From Gongronella butleri (Eukaryota > Mucoromycota > Mucoromycetes > Mucorales > Cunninghamellaceae), in the NCBI GenBank assembly GCA_025201375.1, contig JAIWZP010000007.1, positions 310,001 through 374,000 of the forward strand: a DNA stretch of 64,000 bases, given 5' to 3'. This document shows positions 1-11,282 of this stretch, in pieces; the stretch's first letter is position 1; each line of letters opens with the position of its first letter. The notes under the pieces were generated by a model. That model was given only the letters and a program-made list of their open reading frames with translations, did not search any database and had not been told where the DNA came from. Both the position numbers and the translations under genes were made by a program.

Positions 1-1044
1 TTTTCGTCATTGTAGACAGATTGACAAAAATGGCGCACTTTGTACCTTGTTTGAAGACAACCACCGCAAATCAAGCATCCAACCTTTACATCAACAACGT
101 GCTCAGGCTACACGGCGTCCTGAAAATATAGTTTCAGATCGCGGTCCACAATTCACCTCGAGATTCTGGAAATCCTTTAATCAAGCGCTTGGCACGACTT
201 TATCGCTCTCATCCGGACACCACCCCGAAACTGATGGTCAAACAGAATCATTAATTCAGTCCTTGAGCAATACTTACGATGCTACACGAATTACAATCAA
301 AACGACTGGGTATCATTATTACCACTAGCAGAATTTGCATACAATAATTCAAATCACTCGAGCACAAAGGCAACCCCTTTCTTTGCCAACTATGGATACC
401 ACCCCACAATGGATCTCTTTCTCGACGCACCAATCGAAAACGAAACAGCGCTCGACAAAGCAAAAATAATGGAAGAAATTACAAATCAGCTCAGAAAAAA
501 CATGTCTGACGCACAAGAAAATTACAAAAAATTCGCAGATCGACACAGATCACCTGCACCAAATTATACTATTGGCGACCAAGTGTGGCTAAGGACCACA
601 AACCTCCGCACCACTCGCCCTTGCAGAAAATTGGATCACAAAAAATTAGGACCATTCCCAATTGTCGAAAAAATCAACAACGTGGCTTTCCGCATCAAAC
701 TGCCCCCACACATGAAGGCCCACAACGTGTTTCACGTCAGTCTCCTCGAACCCGCCACAAAAAACGCGCTTTCGACGCGTCACCAGGCGCCACCAGACCC
801 CGTTTACCTTGAAGACGACGTTCCAGAATATGTAATCGAATCAGTACTTGACCATAGGAAACGACGCGGTCAAATCCAATATCTGGTGCAATGGCAAGGC
901 TTTGGACCCGAGGACAACACATGGGAACCCATCTCGTCTTTTGCACAAGACAGTGACACCATCAACGAGCCCTTGGAACGTTATAAAAGGACACACCAAC
1001 TTCTTTCTCCCCGACGACGACCTCGGCGCGTACGACGCGCCTAG
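1..1044 (+). pseudogene. Ty3/gypsy retrotransposon pol 3' end (integrase + chromodomain), frameshifted
   Basis: This is the C-terminal part of a gypsy-type polyprotein that enters from the left edge. The integrase core is readable in three consecutive frames: [13 protein letters not shown] from base 3, then VSDRGPQF and [10 protein letters not shown] around 150-245 (catalytic Asp and Glu surroundings), then [11 protein letters not shown] and the C-terminal integrase domain to 1044. Two frameshifts (about 115-125 and about 250) therefore break it, so this copy cannot make an intact integrase. The end carries a chromodomain (YLVQWQGFGPEDNTWEP, about 880-935), which in chromoviruses directs integration to marked chromatin. 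The reverse transcriptase, RNase H and gag lie outside the window. Confidence 0.9.
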
Positions 1045-1662
1045 GAGGGAGGTGATGTTAGGCCCCCCAGATCCGCAGCACAGATTGCAGATCACTCTAT
1101 TTTATTTTTCTTTTCTTACGCGCTCGCTGCGCCATCTCTGATCTAGATGACGCTCCTCGCGCTTCCATAGACCTTTCTAAACGCCCATCTTTCCATCTAC
1201 CTTTCCAAACGCCCACATTCCATCTTGTACGTTCCAAAAGGTCAAAACGCCAATCATGACCCATACAAAACGCCCATCTACAATTGCCAAGACGCGATGG
1301 ACCATTCCAGATCGAAACATCCAAATAGACGCGTTTTGCCGCAGGCTTCATATTAGAATATTCCCTTAATTTCAAAACTATAAAAGGACACCCGCTTTGC
1401 GGATGTCCTTCCCCTTTTTCCCTTACCGTTCTCATCTGTTCTTCCCAATTGCTCCCCCTCTTGCTTACTCAATAAACCATATTCATGTCGCCACAAATCA
1501 AGGAAGAGACGATCGATGTTGCTACCAACGGTATGGCCGACCCCGGCCATGACACGTCTAGCAAGAGATTAAAACGTCTTGCCAGCCAAATACTTTACTA
1601 CGCAAAATTATAGCTACCGTAGGCTGCTCTCTCCCGAGACTCTGGCCCGTTGGGCCCCAACA
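1043..1662 (+). repeat. Polypurine tract and 3' LTR of the gypsy element
   Basis: A purine-rich tract (AGGAGGGAGGTGA, 1043-1055) follows the pol stop immediately and is where plus-strand priming is expected. The LTR then appears to start at 1056 with TGTTAGGCCCC and to end at 1662 with GGGCCCCAACA, an imperfect inverted pair with the canonical TG...CA ends. Inside are a TATA box (TATAAAAGG, 1379-1387) and an AATAAA polyadenylation signal (1471-1476), in the order expected for U3-R. The 5' LTR is outside the window, so the boundaries rest on the terminal inverted bases and not on a pairwise LTR comparison. Confidence 0.65.
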
Positions 1663-2982
1663 CCACAAGAGGACGGTCCAGCAGAGGATCGTCACAGTGG
1701 GTTTAATGTTTAAGGAAAAAATTTCGCTGAATTCAATGCAGCTACAGAGCTACTGTATTTTGAGCGGGATCGGCCTATCATAAAGAGAAACGTAACACAA
1801 GGTGAGTATATTTAGATATTAAAGAAACAACCAATCACAATTAAGCGGGATTTAAAATCAAAAGGATATGTGTTACCAAATATAGTACAACTTCTGAGTT
1901 TTAAAAAGAATTTAAAATAAAAACAAAATTTAAAATCAATGTTAAAATCAAGATGTTAAAAAAACAAAAAACCATTCAAATACGGTATTAGAAAATTAAA
2001 ACGTTCTCAAAGTACGGTACAAACAGTACAGTAGCAGCAGCAGAAGAGCAGATAGCGAGAAAAATGCAACATTTAGAACAGTAGGACAATCTTGAATTCT
2101 TGAGGTTTTTGGGATTTGCGGGCTGAAAAAAAAATCTGGCGGACGCGCGGAGCCGCGGACGGCGGACCCATCCCGCGCACAGGCGAAGAGGCTATACGCG
2201 ATACTGTAGTTCTTTTATACCGGTAGTTCATGCTTGGGCCATGGACCGCTTGACGCAACTTTCATCTTCTGCGGGCAGGTACAGTAGGCTGTAATTTTTT
2301 TTCTGGAGGCGCAACACGCAACAAGCCCGTAAAGGTTTGAAAAACACTCTTTGTCGTTTTTCAAAGGCAAATGTATAATTTTTAAAGTGATGATGTACTG
2401 TAGGTACAGATGATAGTACCGGTACTATATACAGTAGCATCACGCTACTGCTGCTGCTGCATCCTGCATGCATTGAAGAATGGAAATGACTGCATGGCAT
2501 CATGGGCCAGTCACTATCCACTGAGTTTGAAGGTTGGACGGATCAAAGCATCAACAAAAGTCGCAAACTCGACTTTTCATAAAGTTTTACAGTATTTACT
2601 GTATGTGATGTGTAGACAGAAAAAAAATAAAATAAAATTGATGGTACAGGACCAGAGAGAGATATGAGATCAAGGGGCGGTTCTTTATTAGAAAACCCGG
2701 TGTCTACTTATGTATACTATTCAGCTAGCCAGGGCGGGTTACACAATCTATTTACTATACGCATTGTTTCACAGCCCATTGACACTCAATTCTTCCTGTC
2801 CAATGCCACTGACATGACACTGTATCATAATCGTGCGTCCCCGATCTACAGTATGATATCATATCCGTATCATATTGTCTAAAGACACGCAAGTACTAAA
2901 AACAACAATAAAAACATCACTAGGGTATAGTAGGAGCGTAGGACTGTTTGCCGAAATTGCGGAAGTATCGTGCGTATTGTCT
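1663..2982. other. Intergenic, no gene recognised
   Basis: No coding exon is recognised. The stretch contains many copies of the heptamers TACAGTA and TACTGTA (for example near 2027, 2204, 2279, 2394, 2430, 2590 and 2848) and, at about 2095-2180, a segment resembling one at about 32705-32775 (see findings). The 3' untranslated region of the ALG7 gene lies at its right end. Confidence 0.6.
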
Positions 2983-3825
2983 TTAGTACACATATTTGAC
3001 AAGATGATATCTAATGTAAAAGGCAAGTAGGCTACAAAGACATTGGATGAACAGCAAAACGAGAGTCAGAGTTCGTTCGGGAATGGGCCCCGTGTAGGTG
3101 AGCACGAGATTGATGAGCGTGAGGTTGTTGCACTCGATGATCCGATTCTTGTCGTCCTTGCGCACCACCTTGAGAAGGCCAAGGTATTTTAAAATATTGA
3201 GCATGAGCTGGCCAAGCTTGGAGATCGGCTTGCGATCCTCGTTCAGCTTCATGGTCGAGAACTGTAGCACGGTGCGCCCATTGTCCAGTGTCACGGGCCG
3301 CGGCATCCGGTGACGGGGGCACTCGACGAAGCGGAATACTTGTGGGCACGAGTACAAAAAGTTAAACGCCTGGGGAATGAAGAATAACACGAGCGTCTTG
3401 GAAAAGTGGCCAAGGATACCAACGACCGCAAATGTCATGCCCGCAAAGTAACAGTACGTGTCGCCCACAAACACTCGTGCAGGGAACCTAAAAAAAAATA
3501 CGCGATGTGTTCAGCAAAACAAATTTGCCTTTTTTTTTTTTTGTGTGTGTACCAATTGTAATAAAGCAAGCCCAGAGTCACACCCGTGAATGGCAGCATA
3601 AAGTACAGGCTGAAAAGATGAACTTCGACGCTCGTGCGATCCGGGTTGTTGTAGATGAAGAGGCAATCGTTGATGATGACGGACACAGCAATGACAAGTG
3701 ATTGGCCCGCCTCAATGCCATTGATGCCCGCAAGGATATTGATGCTGTGCGTGCAAAAAATGATCAAGCAGAGCATATACACATAATACAAGAAGCCTAA
3801 GGCGCGCACATGCGTGAGTCGACGC

Positions 3826-3863
<38 letters not shown>

Positions 3864-4598
3864 GAGCTGCACAATGTCGCCCATCCAGGGCCTCAGTTGC
3901 AACGGCACGACAATATACGTGACACCAAAACTTGTGTAATAGATCACGAGCAGTGGGATGCCTGCAATTGCGGGAAACCAAACTTTGTATCGCCAGCGCA
4001 CGTCCAAAATGTCATCGGCAAAGCCCAGGAGCACCATCGATTGGATGGCCAAGATTGCAGACAGAATCTCGCCGAGCTGGAAGCCGTCAATGCATCTGCA
4101 ATGAGTAATGGGATGGTCCAGCACGCTTTTACGCATTATTTAAACATCATTTTACCTTGTGGTAGGGGAATGTGCCCAAGCTGGGCAGCTCTTCGTGAAC
4201 GAGCGAGATGCCGTCGCCGTCAAACCACTCAACAAAAGGCACCGGAATAAAGAGAATGATCGCAATTAGGTAGATGATGGCTGTGGGAAGGCCCATGGTC
4301 TCTGGTCTTGCGAAATAACGGAAAAAAAAGGTCAGATTGCGGTGTGCTTTCGTGCAATTGCCAATTCAGCTTACATCGTCGGTCGATTTGGCTTTAGAAT
4401 ATCGACGCCAGTAATTCGCGACTTGACAAAAGGCTCTCGCAGCTTTGGAATGGTGGCCAAAGTGACGCCCAGCACTATGACAGCGACGGAGAGAGCCACA
4501 AGCAAAGACTCATGATGCCACAAGATATGTCGCACCACGTCCATCATTCGTGCATAGAGAATAAAGGGAAATGGAAAGGGATGTGTTGCGAAAACCAA
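2983..4598 (-). CDS. ALG7: UDP-GlcNAc:dolichyl-phosphate GlcNAc-1-phosphotransferase
   Basis: This ER membrane enzyme makes GlcNAc-PP-dolichol, the first step of N-glycan precursor synthesis and the target of tunicamycin. Five exons: 4598 (or 4547)-4375, 4306-4156, 4076-3863, 3796-3553, 3487-2983. Family landmarks are the LLGFADDxxDVRWRYK loop, INILAGINGIEAGQS, FVGDTYCYFAGMTFAVVGILGHF and the late CPRHRMPR segment, with multiple hydrophobic membrane spans between them. The third acceptor was placed so that the exon begins LGEILSAIL, which aligns with FPHNKLSEYLSAIL of yeast Alg7. Length is 428 residues from the methionine at 4547 or 445 from 4598; family members are about 400-450. The intron at 3797-3862 has a run of about 30 A on the coding strand right after the donor. 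It is divergent from the GCIP-like gene, about 210 bases away. Confidence 0.95.
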
Positions 4599-4808
4599 GC
4601 GAAAAGATCAAGTGTGAAACGTGGTGCGCTTTGTCGCGGTGCAAAAAAAAAAAAAAGGCAGTGGATATTTGCGGGGTTTCCTTTTTGGTCATTGTCACAC
4701 TTTTTTTTTTTTTTTTTTTTCACAGCGTGTGTAAAGCCACAGCTGTCGCACGCATTGATTTTCTATTTGTGCTTTTTTCTTTTTTCTTCCTGCCCCTACT
4801 ATTGGAAA

Positions 4809-5279
4809 ATGACGACTGAGAAGCATTTTCAACGTAATTTTTGTGCAAGACACAATGTTTAAAACAGGCATTCTTATTGTTATTTTTTAGAGAAGCTGCA
4901 GCAAACGTGCAAGCTCTTATCGGGCAGCCTTGACGACCTTCACAAGACAAGCGACGATCTGGCGCAGGTGCAGCAGTCCTTGGCGCAGTGCAGCGTTAAT
5001 GACACCAGCAGCAAAGGCAGCGGCAAAGACAGCGCCAATGATGCCTTTGATTCTCCCGGTCTCCAGGAAAAAATGAAGAATCTTTGCCTCGTCTTATCTC
5101 ACGACGCCACAAAATTCACCCTGGCGTGCAAGCCGCCCCGAAAGCCGCAGGACGCCACCAAGATGCTTGAAGGTAAAAAGAGTAGCACGATGAGAGGGAA
5201 TTGAGAGGCAATTGGGTAGAAGCGCGTGCACGTTAGGTTTGCTCATTGATTTTTTCTTTTCTTTTCGTTTCTTTTCGTT

Positions 5280-5324
<45 letters not shown>

Positions 5325-6047
5325 GACATTAACAACACACTGCTGCGGACCATTGGTTTCTTTTACGACATCCCTGCGTCGGCCGCCACTGGGCTCAAAA
5401 CGTATCGCAAAGCGTACCGGATGTTTGTGGATAGTGTTTTGCGCAGCTCCATCAGCTTGCTGGCGTCATTCCTCGACAACGAGCACCAGTTGGATGCGAG
5501 CAGCTCCAATTCGTTTATGATGTCGACGGCCGCGCTATGGGAGGTATGCAAGATGGCGCCCGCACAATTGCCGCGTGACAATGCGCAAGCGGTGGCACTA
5601 GAGTGGAAACAGCTGCTGGAAACACTCGCTGACGCGAAAAATGAAGCTGACGAGATGAGCGAGACGACGGACAGGGACAGCGGCGTCATCAGCGATGGCG
5701 ACGAGGATTCAGACTTTGACATTGAGGTTGATCCCGTCATTGCCAAACGATGCGCACTCCTTGTTGCTCTGACACGGCTCCTCTTCCAAAAAATCCAAAA
5801 GCGTTGCACCATGACCGACGAATTGCTCGCTCACGGCAAGCACATTGTCGAAGAAACAGACGTCCTGGTCTCGCGCGCCTATGATTTGGAAGTCGACGAG
5901 ATGACTGCCGCCATGAACGAGTACATTGACACTGTGCGACCGCTGGTCAATGTCGCGCAGCAGGATGCCGACAAAGAGAATCAAGCGTGGTTCACCATGT
6001 GTTTGACAAAGTACGAGGAGATCCCCACAAAAACATTCGATACCTAA
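4809..6047 (+). CDS. Cyclin-D1-binding protein 1-like (GCIP family) protein
   Basis: Three exons (4809-4833, 4891-5172, 5326-6047) give 342 residues. The pattern is that of the GCIP/CCNDBP1 family: an early helix with LSHDATKFTLACKPP, an R-x-Y-RMFVDSV helix, a TAALWEVCK segment, then an acidic stretch rich in Asp/Glu/Ser (roughly residues 195-215) and a second helical half ending at TKTFDT. In animals the family binds D-type cyclins and GRAP2; the fungal role is not established. Exon 1 codes for only eight residues; its junction restores Gln in phase. Intron 2 carries a run of about 38 T just before its acceptor. The gene is convergent with ERD2, 86 bases between stop codons. Confidence 0.75.
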
Positions 6048-6133
6048 GCCTTTTCTTTTTGTTTGACGCGTCTCGCAAGTCATTTTTGTTCCTTTTTTTA
6101 TTCTTTGATTCTCTTTTTTTTTTAAAAACACAT

Positions 6134-7014
6134 CTAAACCATCTTGGGTAGTTCGAAGCGCTGACCCTTCATGACCCTATTGTAGATAAAATAAAATTAA
6201 ATCATCAGTTTTTATCAAATTGGCCCTTTTTTTTCGTCACAATCGCGTCGCGACGTGTGACTTACTTTGTGTAATAGATGTAGAAAAAGTCGCTATACAG
6301 AGCAGTCTGCAGCAGGCCGGCGGTCCACGCAATCCAATCAGTGTGGCCCTCGGTCGCGTAGCGGTACACCCAATTTAACAAATACAGCGCACGATAGCCG
6401 CCCAGGGCAAACAGATAATGCGTCGTGATTGTTTCAGCCTCGCCGGTTCTTTGCAGCATAAATAATTGAGGCAGAATTGCCACCGATTCGAGCCAAATCG
6501 AAAATGTCCACAACGTCTGTATAAAAAAGCAAAATATTAAGTGTTTTGAGAGGCGCATCGCGCTTCCCAAACGCGCGCAATCCACACATGAAGCTTACCT
6601 CAATCACGGCATAGTCAGTGGTCGTGAGCAAAGCCAAGACGGTGGCGCCGCCAATCAAATATTCAATGCGAAAGGTGTCGAGGCCCGCGTCATATGTCGC
6701 CTTGAACTTGACCTTCATCAAGAACAAAATGTAGATGGACGACGCGATGAAAAACACCTTCATAGATGTGTTGTACACGCTAATAAACCGTGTCAAGTCC
6801 AGGTAGCGCGTGACAAAGACGACCGTGTAGAGCAATTGCGATTTAAACGAGATTCCTATGACCCAGGGCGGCGGATGATGAGCAAGACACGCTTAAAAAC
6901 GAAAGAAAAAGAGACAAAATTACCAACACACGAACGGGTGCTCTTGATTTTCAGCAAAAGTATAAAAATTGATGCCAAATGCATCAAATCCGCTACAAGT
7001 CGAAACAAATTCAT
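6134..7014 (-). CDS. ERD2: ER lumen protein-retaining (K/HDEL) receptor
   Basis: This seven-transmembrane Golgi receptor returns escaped ER proteins bearing a C-terminal K/HDEL. Four exons (7014-6924, 6855-6599, 6516-6266, 6176-6134) give 213 residues, the usual length. The first exon is short and gives [20 protein letters not shown] followed by the K-x-x-SC-VG-IS-KSQ motif; later exons give [13 protein letters not shown], a [19 protein letters not shown] block that lines the ligand site, [17 protein letters not shown] and FYIYYTK. The tail is [11 protein letters not shown]. All junctions restore the family sequence in phase. The one PDI encoded in this window lacks a classical K/HDEL end (see that entry). 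Confidence 0.95.
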
Positions 7015-7273
7015 TGTAGAGTGCGAAAAAGAACTGGTATCGAGTCTTCAAGAAATCGAAATAAAAAAGACACGCACAAAAGGGGCAAACATAAACGGAT
7101 GCTGCCGGTTTGCCACGACATTTTTGCGATTTTACACTCAGACAAACTCAGCCACGCTTGCGAAAACAAAAAATAAAGAGGACGCGTTCTTCCCCTGACG
7201 ACCTCCCATTTTTAAATAAAATAAAAAACAAGCTCACACTGGCATTTTTTTTTTTAAAATTCACAAGTTTGCT

Positions 7274-9106
7274 TTATTGGCACTTGCTGTCGATGACAGA
7301 TGCACCCACCTCGTCGTATTCCTTCTTGGAAATCCACAATTGATGGAACGTGCCCAGTGATGCCAATATGGAGCCACCGAGCCAGCTGCTGCACTTGCGC
7401 TCAATCTGATTGCCTGCCGCATGGATCTTGACCTTACTCTGGCGACACGAAAATAGAGAAAAAAAAAAAAAAGAAAAAAAAGGGAGAAATAGTGAGAAAT
7501 AGCACTTTTTTTTTGTTGTTTTGCCATAAATTGTCTGCTCCTTACGCCTGGTGCCATCATAGGGAGTTCGTAATTCAGTCGCTCGTTGAAGCCAGGATAC
7601 AACGAATTGCCGCCGGTGACGACAATGTTGTTGAATAGCAGGGGTCGCAGGTCAACGTCGCAATTGGAGATGCTTTGGTAGACCATCTGATGGATGCCGA
7701 TGCTTTCATTGACTTGGTGTGGTGTCAGGCCCAGGCCAGGGATCTTCACGTCAGCCGCAGCCGAGTCATGCTGTGGCTATATGCAAAAAAGGAGAGATAA
7801 AAGGACGAAAATCAGTGATTGGCGTGCCAAATTGGACATTTGTGTACGTACGACGCGTAAAAAGGTCTTGGGCTGGTATAAAGTCTCTGGCAGTCTATAG
7901 CGCTCAGCACCAAAGTTGTTGTTGTAGCCGTCAGGGAACTCAAATGGCTTTTGCGGGCGCGACGCCATGATGCTGTGCGAGAAAAAAAAAAAAGGATGCG
8001 TCAGCCTGGCTACTTTTTATCACGCATCATGTAACACTTTGCAACGCCAAAAAAAAAAGCGCGACTTACCCTTCGTCAAACGTCATTTCCGAGATTTGAC
8101 ACACAGATTCCTTGTATTCTAAGATCACTCTCTAGCAAAAAGCCATCGAAATGAGCTCCAGACACAGCATAGACGGGATTTCCCCCTCTCTCTCGCATTT
8201 GATCTTACTGAGACTTGATAATCGTGATAGCTTTGGGTGACATTGATGTCCGGTCGCAATTCGGCATTGGCTGGTTTTCCGATGTCGACAGGTTTCTTGC
8301 TTGCAACCATGTAGCTGGGGGTGACTTTCATGTTCAAATCAGTCTGAAGCTGATCGAGGATCTGCTGTGTGACGACGTCACCAGCAATTGGGCTGCGTAG
8401 GATGCCCTTTTTAAGAACATAGCCGTCGTAGACAGGCACAGCGCTCGTGACGCCGCCGCCCGAGTCCAACACAAGCGCTGTCGCGCGACCCACTGAGAAT
8501 GCGGTCATGACTGCATCCTTGGCAAGGTAAAACGCGGGAAAATCGAATTTTTCAAACGCGAGCTCGGCCAATTTCTCGCGATTTTGCGTCGTGTTCCATG
8601 CAGGTTCCGTGCAAAGCAAGGGATGCTGCGTCGGGTCGACGCGCAAATACGAGCGGAACACAGAGTCCCAAATCGCCTCCATGCAATCCCAATCTTTGAC
8701 TAAAAAAGATGAAAAAAGGAAAAAAAGGGGGATCAATTTGCAAAATGAGCCCATTGAAGCCAGCTTACCAAGGCCATCTTCCATGGGATTGATCACTTCC
8801 ATGTTCTCGCGCGCTTGGTTGACCTTGTTGTCACCCACATAATATTGATTATACGATTTGGCAGCCGATGCATCCTTCATCTCAACATCGCCATCAGAGG
8901 ATCCAATGTATCCCACCGATGTGGGCAGCATTGCCTTGGGCGTGTCCTCGCCGGCGTAGCCAGCGCGTACATTTGTTGTGCCGACGTCAAGCACGAGCGC
9001 ATTGACTTCATCTACAATGAAAAAGAAAAAAACAAAACGTGATCAGTCCACTCATACACTCTTGTCGCCAGAAACCAAGCCACGTACCTCCTCCATAGGT
9101 CACCAT
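7274..9106 (-). CDS. ARP4: Nuclear actin-related protein, ARP4/BAF53 type
   Basis: A subunit of chromatin remodelling and acetyltransferase complexes (INO80, SWR1, NuA4 in yeast). Seven exons (9106-9088, 9011-8769, 8699-8209, 8131-8070, 7972-7852, 7770-7546, 7438-7274) give 441 residues. The first exon codes for only MVTYGG and part of the next codon, followed by [21 protein letters not shown], the actin phosphate-1 loop. [19 protein letters not shown] (phosphate 2), an SPIAGD segment and [12 protein letters not shown] (adenosine site) follow, and the C-terminus has the ARP4-like [19 protein letters not shown]. It resembles Arp4/ACTL6 rather than conventional actin because of the DEVxALVxDxG start and the acidic insertion around residues 45-60. 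The donor of exon 5 could be three bases earlier. Confidence 0.92.
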
Positions 9107-9425
9107 GTTGAAAAGTCAAAGAAAAGAACAAGGACAAGAAAAAAAAAAAAAACCAAGAGAGAAAGAGGAAAAAAGTGAGAAAAAGGCCAGCGAGAGCGAG
9201 GTGCTCTGGGCTGAATTGTGCCAAAAAAACAAGGCCAAATTGAGACAACCGCCAAATCAAGTCACATTCAAACACCGCTCGTTCGCGTTGCACAATTCAC
9301 GAGACGCGCCGCATTGATTCACGTGTCGCTTGAAATTTTCGCAATCTTTGCTCCCTCTTGCATCCTCCACGTCCCAAAACATTCTCCCCCAAATGTTGAT
9401 GAAAATGAATGATCTATGAATGCAT

Positions 9426-10499
9426 TTATTTGCTGTAGGACTGGTCATCGTCTGAGGACTAGCAAAAAAAAAATCAAAAGAGAAAGAATTATTATCAAAC
9501 ACGACACAAATGCTCATCTTATGCTTCTCGCTTACATCTTCTTCGTATTCGCTGATGTGAAAAATAAACCAAGATACAATGACAAGGACAAAAAACGTAG
9601 TTGCATGAGCAAAATCTGCGCTTTCTATCTTTTTTTGTTTTGTTTTTCAACTTACGCATCGCCGAGGATGCTTTGTAGGTCGCGGACCTGGTTCTTGAGG
9701 TCGTTCTTTGTGCTGATCAGGTACCTAATATGCTCGACGGCTGCTCACGCATTGCAGGTGATAAGCCAATTGATCTCGTACTTTTTTTTTCATTCTTTTC
9801 CCTTTTTTTCTTCTCTTTTCTCTCGCGTTTTTTTATGTGTTTACACTTTTGCAGTATCAATGCCTCGCTGCGATTGCCATGATTCAAAGTGGGTACCGAG
9901 TCAATGAGCTGATCAAAGCCCATGCGGATGTTTTGTCTTCGTTTCTGTTCCGATGCAATGTGATTTGCCTTTTTCTCTGCCTCTGTCAGCAGCTCGTGAG
10001 GCGCTTTCCGGCTTCGTCGCTCGCGCTTGACAAGGTGCGCGCCGCGTGCATGCTCATAAAAGCCAGATCCGCCCGCGCCGTGGAATGGCATCTCATTAAA
10101 CGCGGATGCGCCGTGTGACGCCATTGGCATTGATTGGATTTGCCCGTCTTTAATGTACACACCCGACGCGGCCGCAGCCGCCATGGCTGTTGCAAAGGGA
10201 GGGGGTGGAGGAGGAGGAGGAGGGACCCATGGGTATGGCTGATGCGGATGCTGATGCTGATGATGATGCTGCTGATGTTGTGAGTGCTGATGGCTCACTT
10301 CATACGACGTTGAGGGCACAATGGATCTTGGTTCCGGCAATGATATGGCTAAAAAAAAAAAAGTCGGGATCAAACGTGTCGCGTTTTTGCAAAAAAAAAA
10401 AAAACATGCCATTGGCTTACGTGATGTGGCCGAAGCAGATGCAGGTGAGCCCGTCAACCTGTTCAAAGTAGCATCATTCGCGGGGGACATAACAAGCAT
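9426..10499 (-). CDS. bHLH-leucine zipper transcription factor, INO4-like
   Basis: Five exons (10499-10421, 10348-9845, 9740-9656, 9551-9536, 9458-9426) give 238 residues. After a His/Gln-rich and poly-Pro region comes the basic segment EAEKKANHIASEQKRRQNIR, helix 1 (GFDQLIDSVPTL), a short loop, and helix 2 across an intron (ALILQK then SVEHIRYLI), continuing into a heptad-rich zipper. The KKANHIASEQKRR form is typical of fungal Ino4-type factors that control phospholipid synthesis; the target here is inferred. Exon 4 is a 16-base microexon that keeps an acidic tail (AEYEED then SSDDDQSYSK) in frame. The acceptor of exon 3 could be three bases earlier, adding Ala. An in-frame stop lies just upstream of the chosen methionine. 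Confidence 0.8.
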
Positions 10500-10566
10500 G
10501 ATCTAGAGAGAGAGTGAGAGAGAGCAAGAAAGAAAGAAAGAAAAAAGGTGCCAAATCAGCCGAGTT

Positions 10567-10865
10567 TCAGGGAAGTTCGGCGATCCATTTATACTCGGCG
10601 CCCAATGCGTTGACGTCCGTGAAGTGTGGGGTATTGGGGGTCGCATAATGCCAATTCTATTTGTAGGTGAGGCCAAAAGTCCAAGGGAAAAAAAAAAGAA
10701 GCAAGAAGGTTCAAAATTTTTTAATTTCATGGTCGTGTCACCTCGCCACGCTTGGTAGCTTCTTTCACGTGCCTTGGCTGCAACCTTGACAATGCGTTTA
10801 TCATTTTCATGCGACTCTTTGACAAAGAGAACAGAAGGATATTGATTCATTTTGTTGCAATTCAT
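10567..10865 (-). CDS. Possible small spliced gene, unrecognised
   Basis: Two exon-like pieces are seen: 10865 (or 10847) to about 10740, reading MNQYPSVLFVKESHENDKRI and AKARERSYQAWRG, and 10656-10567, reading NWHYATPNTPHFTDVNALGA and ending EYKWIAELP before TGA. The second looks like natural protein and has a good acceptor (AAATAG), but the best donor of the first leaves the wrong phase, so the model is not closed. No family is recognised. The real gene may have another exon upstream in the 10862-11282 region. Confidence 0.3.
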
Positions 10866-11282
10866 TTGTATTCCTCTTTCTTTTCTTCAAACATTGTTAT
10901 CTGGTAGTCGCTCCGCCTTTTTTTTTCAATGAGAAGCGATTCCGACGCATTTGAACCTTGATGCCACGCGACCCATTTCGAGACTTTACGTTCAGGAAAC
11001 CCAGCAATTGGTTCTTTCCAAAAACAATTCTGACTTGACATAAGTTTACCACGAATTAAGACATTTCCCACAGACACTCGCGCGCCGCCGTCCTCCTTGT
11101 ACCATTAAATAACCACTGGAAACCGCCAATGGACTTGCACAAAGTATCTTTGAGCATGAGCGGGACCGACGGTCTGGATCAGGAGGCGGCGGCTGTGTTC
11201 TCAGCAAACTCCGCCAATGGCCGACACGCGACGTACACAAAAAGCCAACACTGGCGCTCAGCACACGTTGAACTTTGGGCAA
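10862..11282 (-). CDS. Possible small mitochondrial-type gene, unresolved
   Basis: The reverse strand holds a short open stretch ending at 10862 with FWKEPIAGFPERKVSKWVAW followed by a basic helix. A second frame starts MLKDTLCKSIGGFQWLFNG near 11156. The W-x-A-W segment followed by charged helix vaguely recalls the C-terminal part of complex I assembly factor NDUFAF2, but no convincing full model was found. A run of nine A at about 10919-10927 is a likely place for a sequencing or real frameshift. Reported so that the segment is not read as empty. Confidence 0.2.

Noticed and set aside
3810..4250. Forward ORF with a poly-Phe stretch
   Set aside because: It is the antisense of ALG7 exons 2-3 and the A-run intron.
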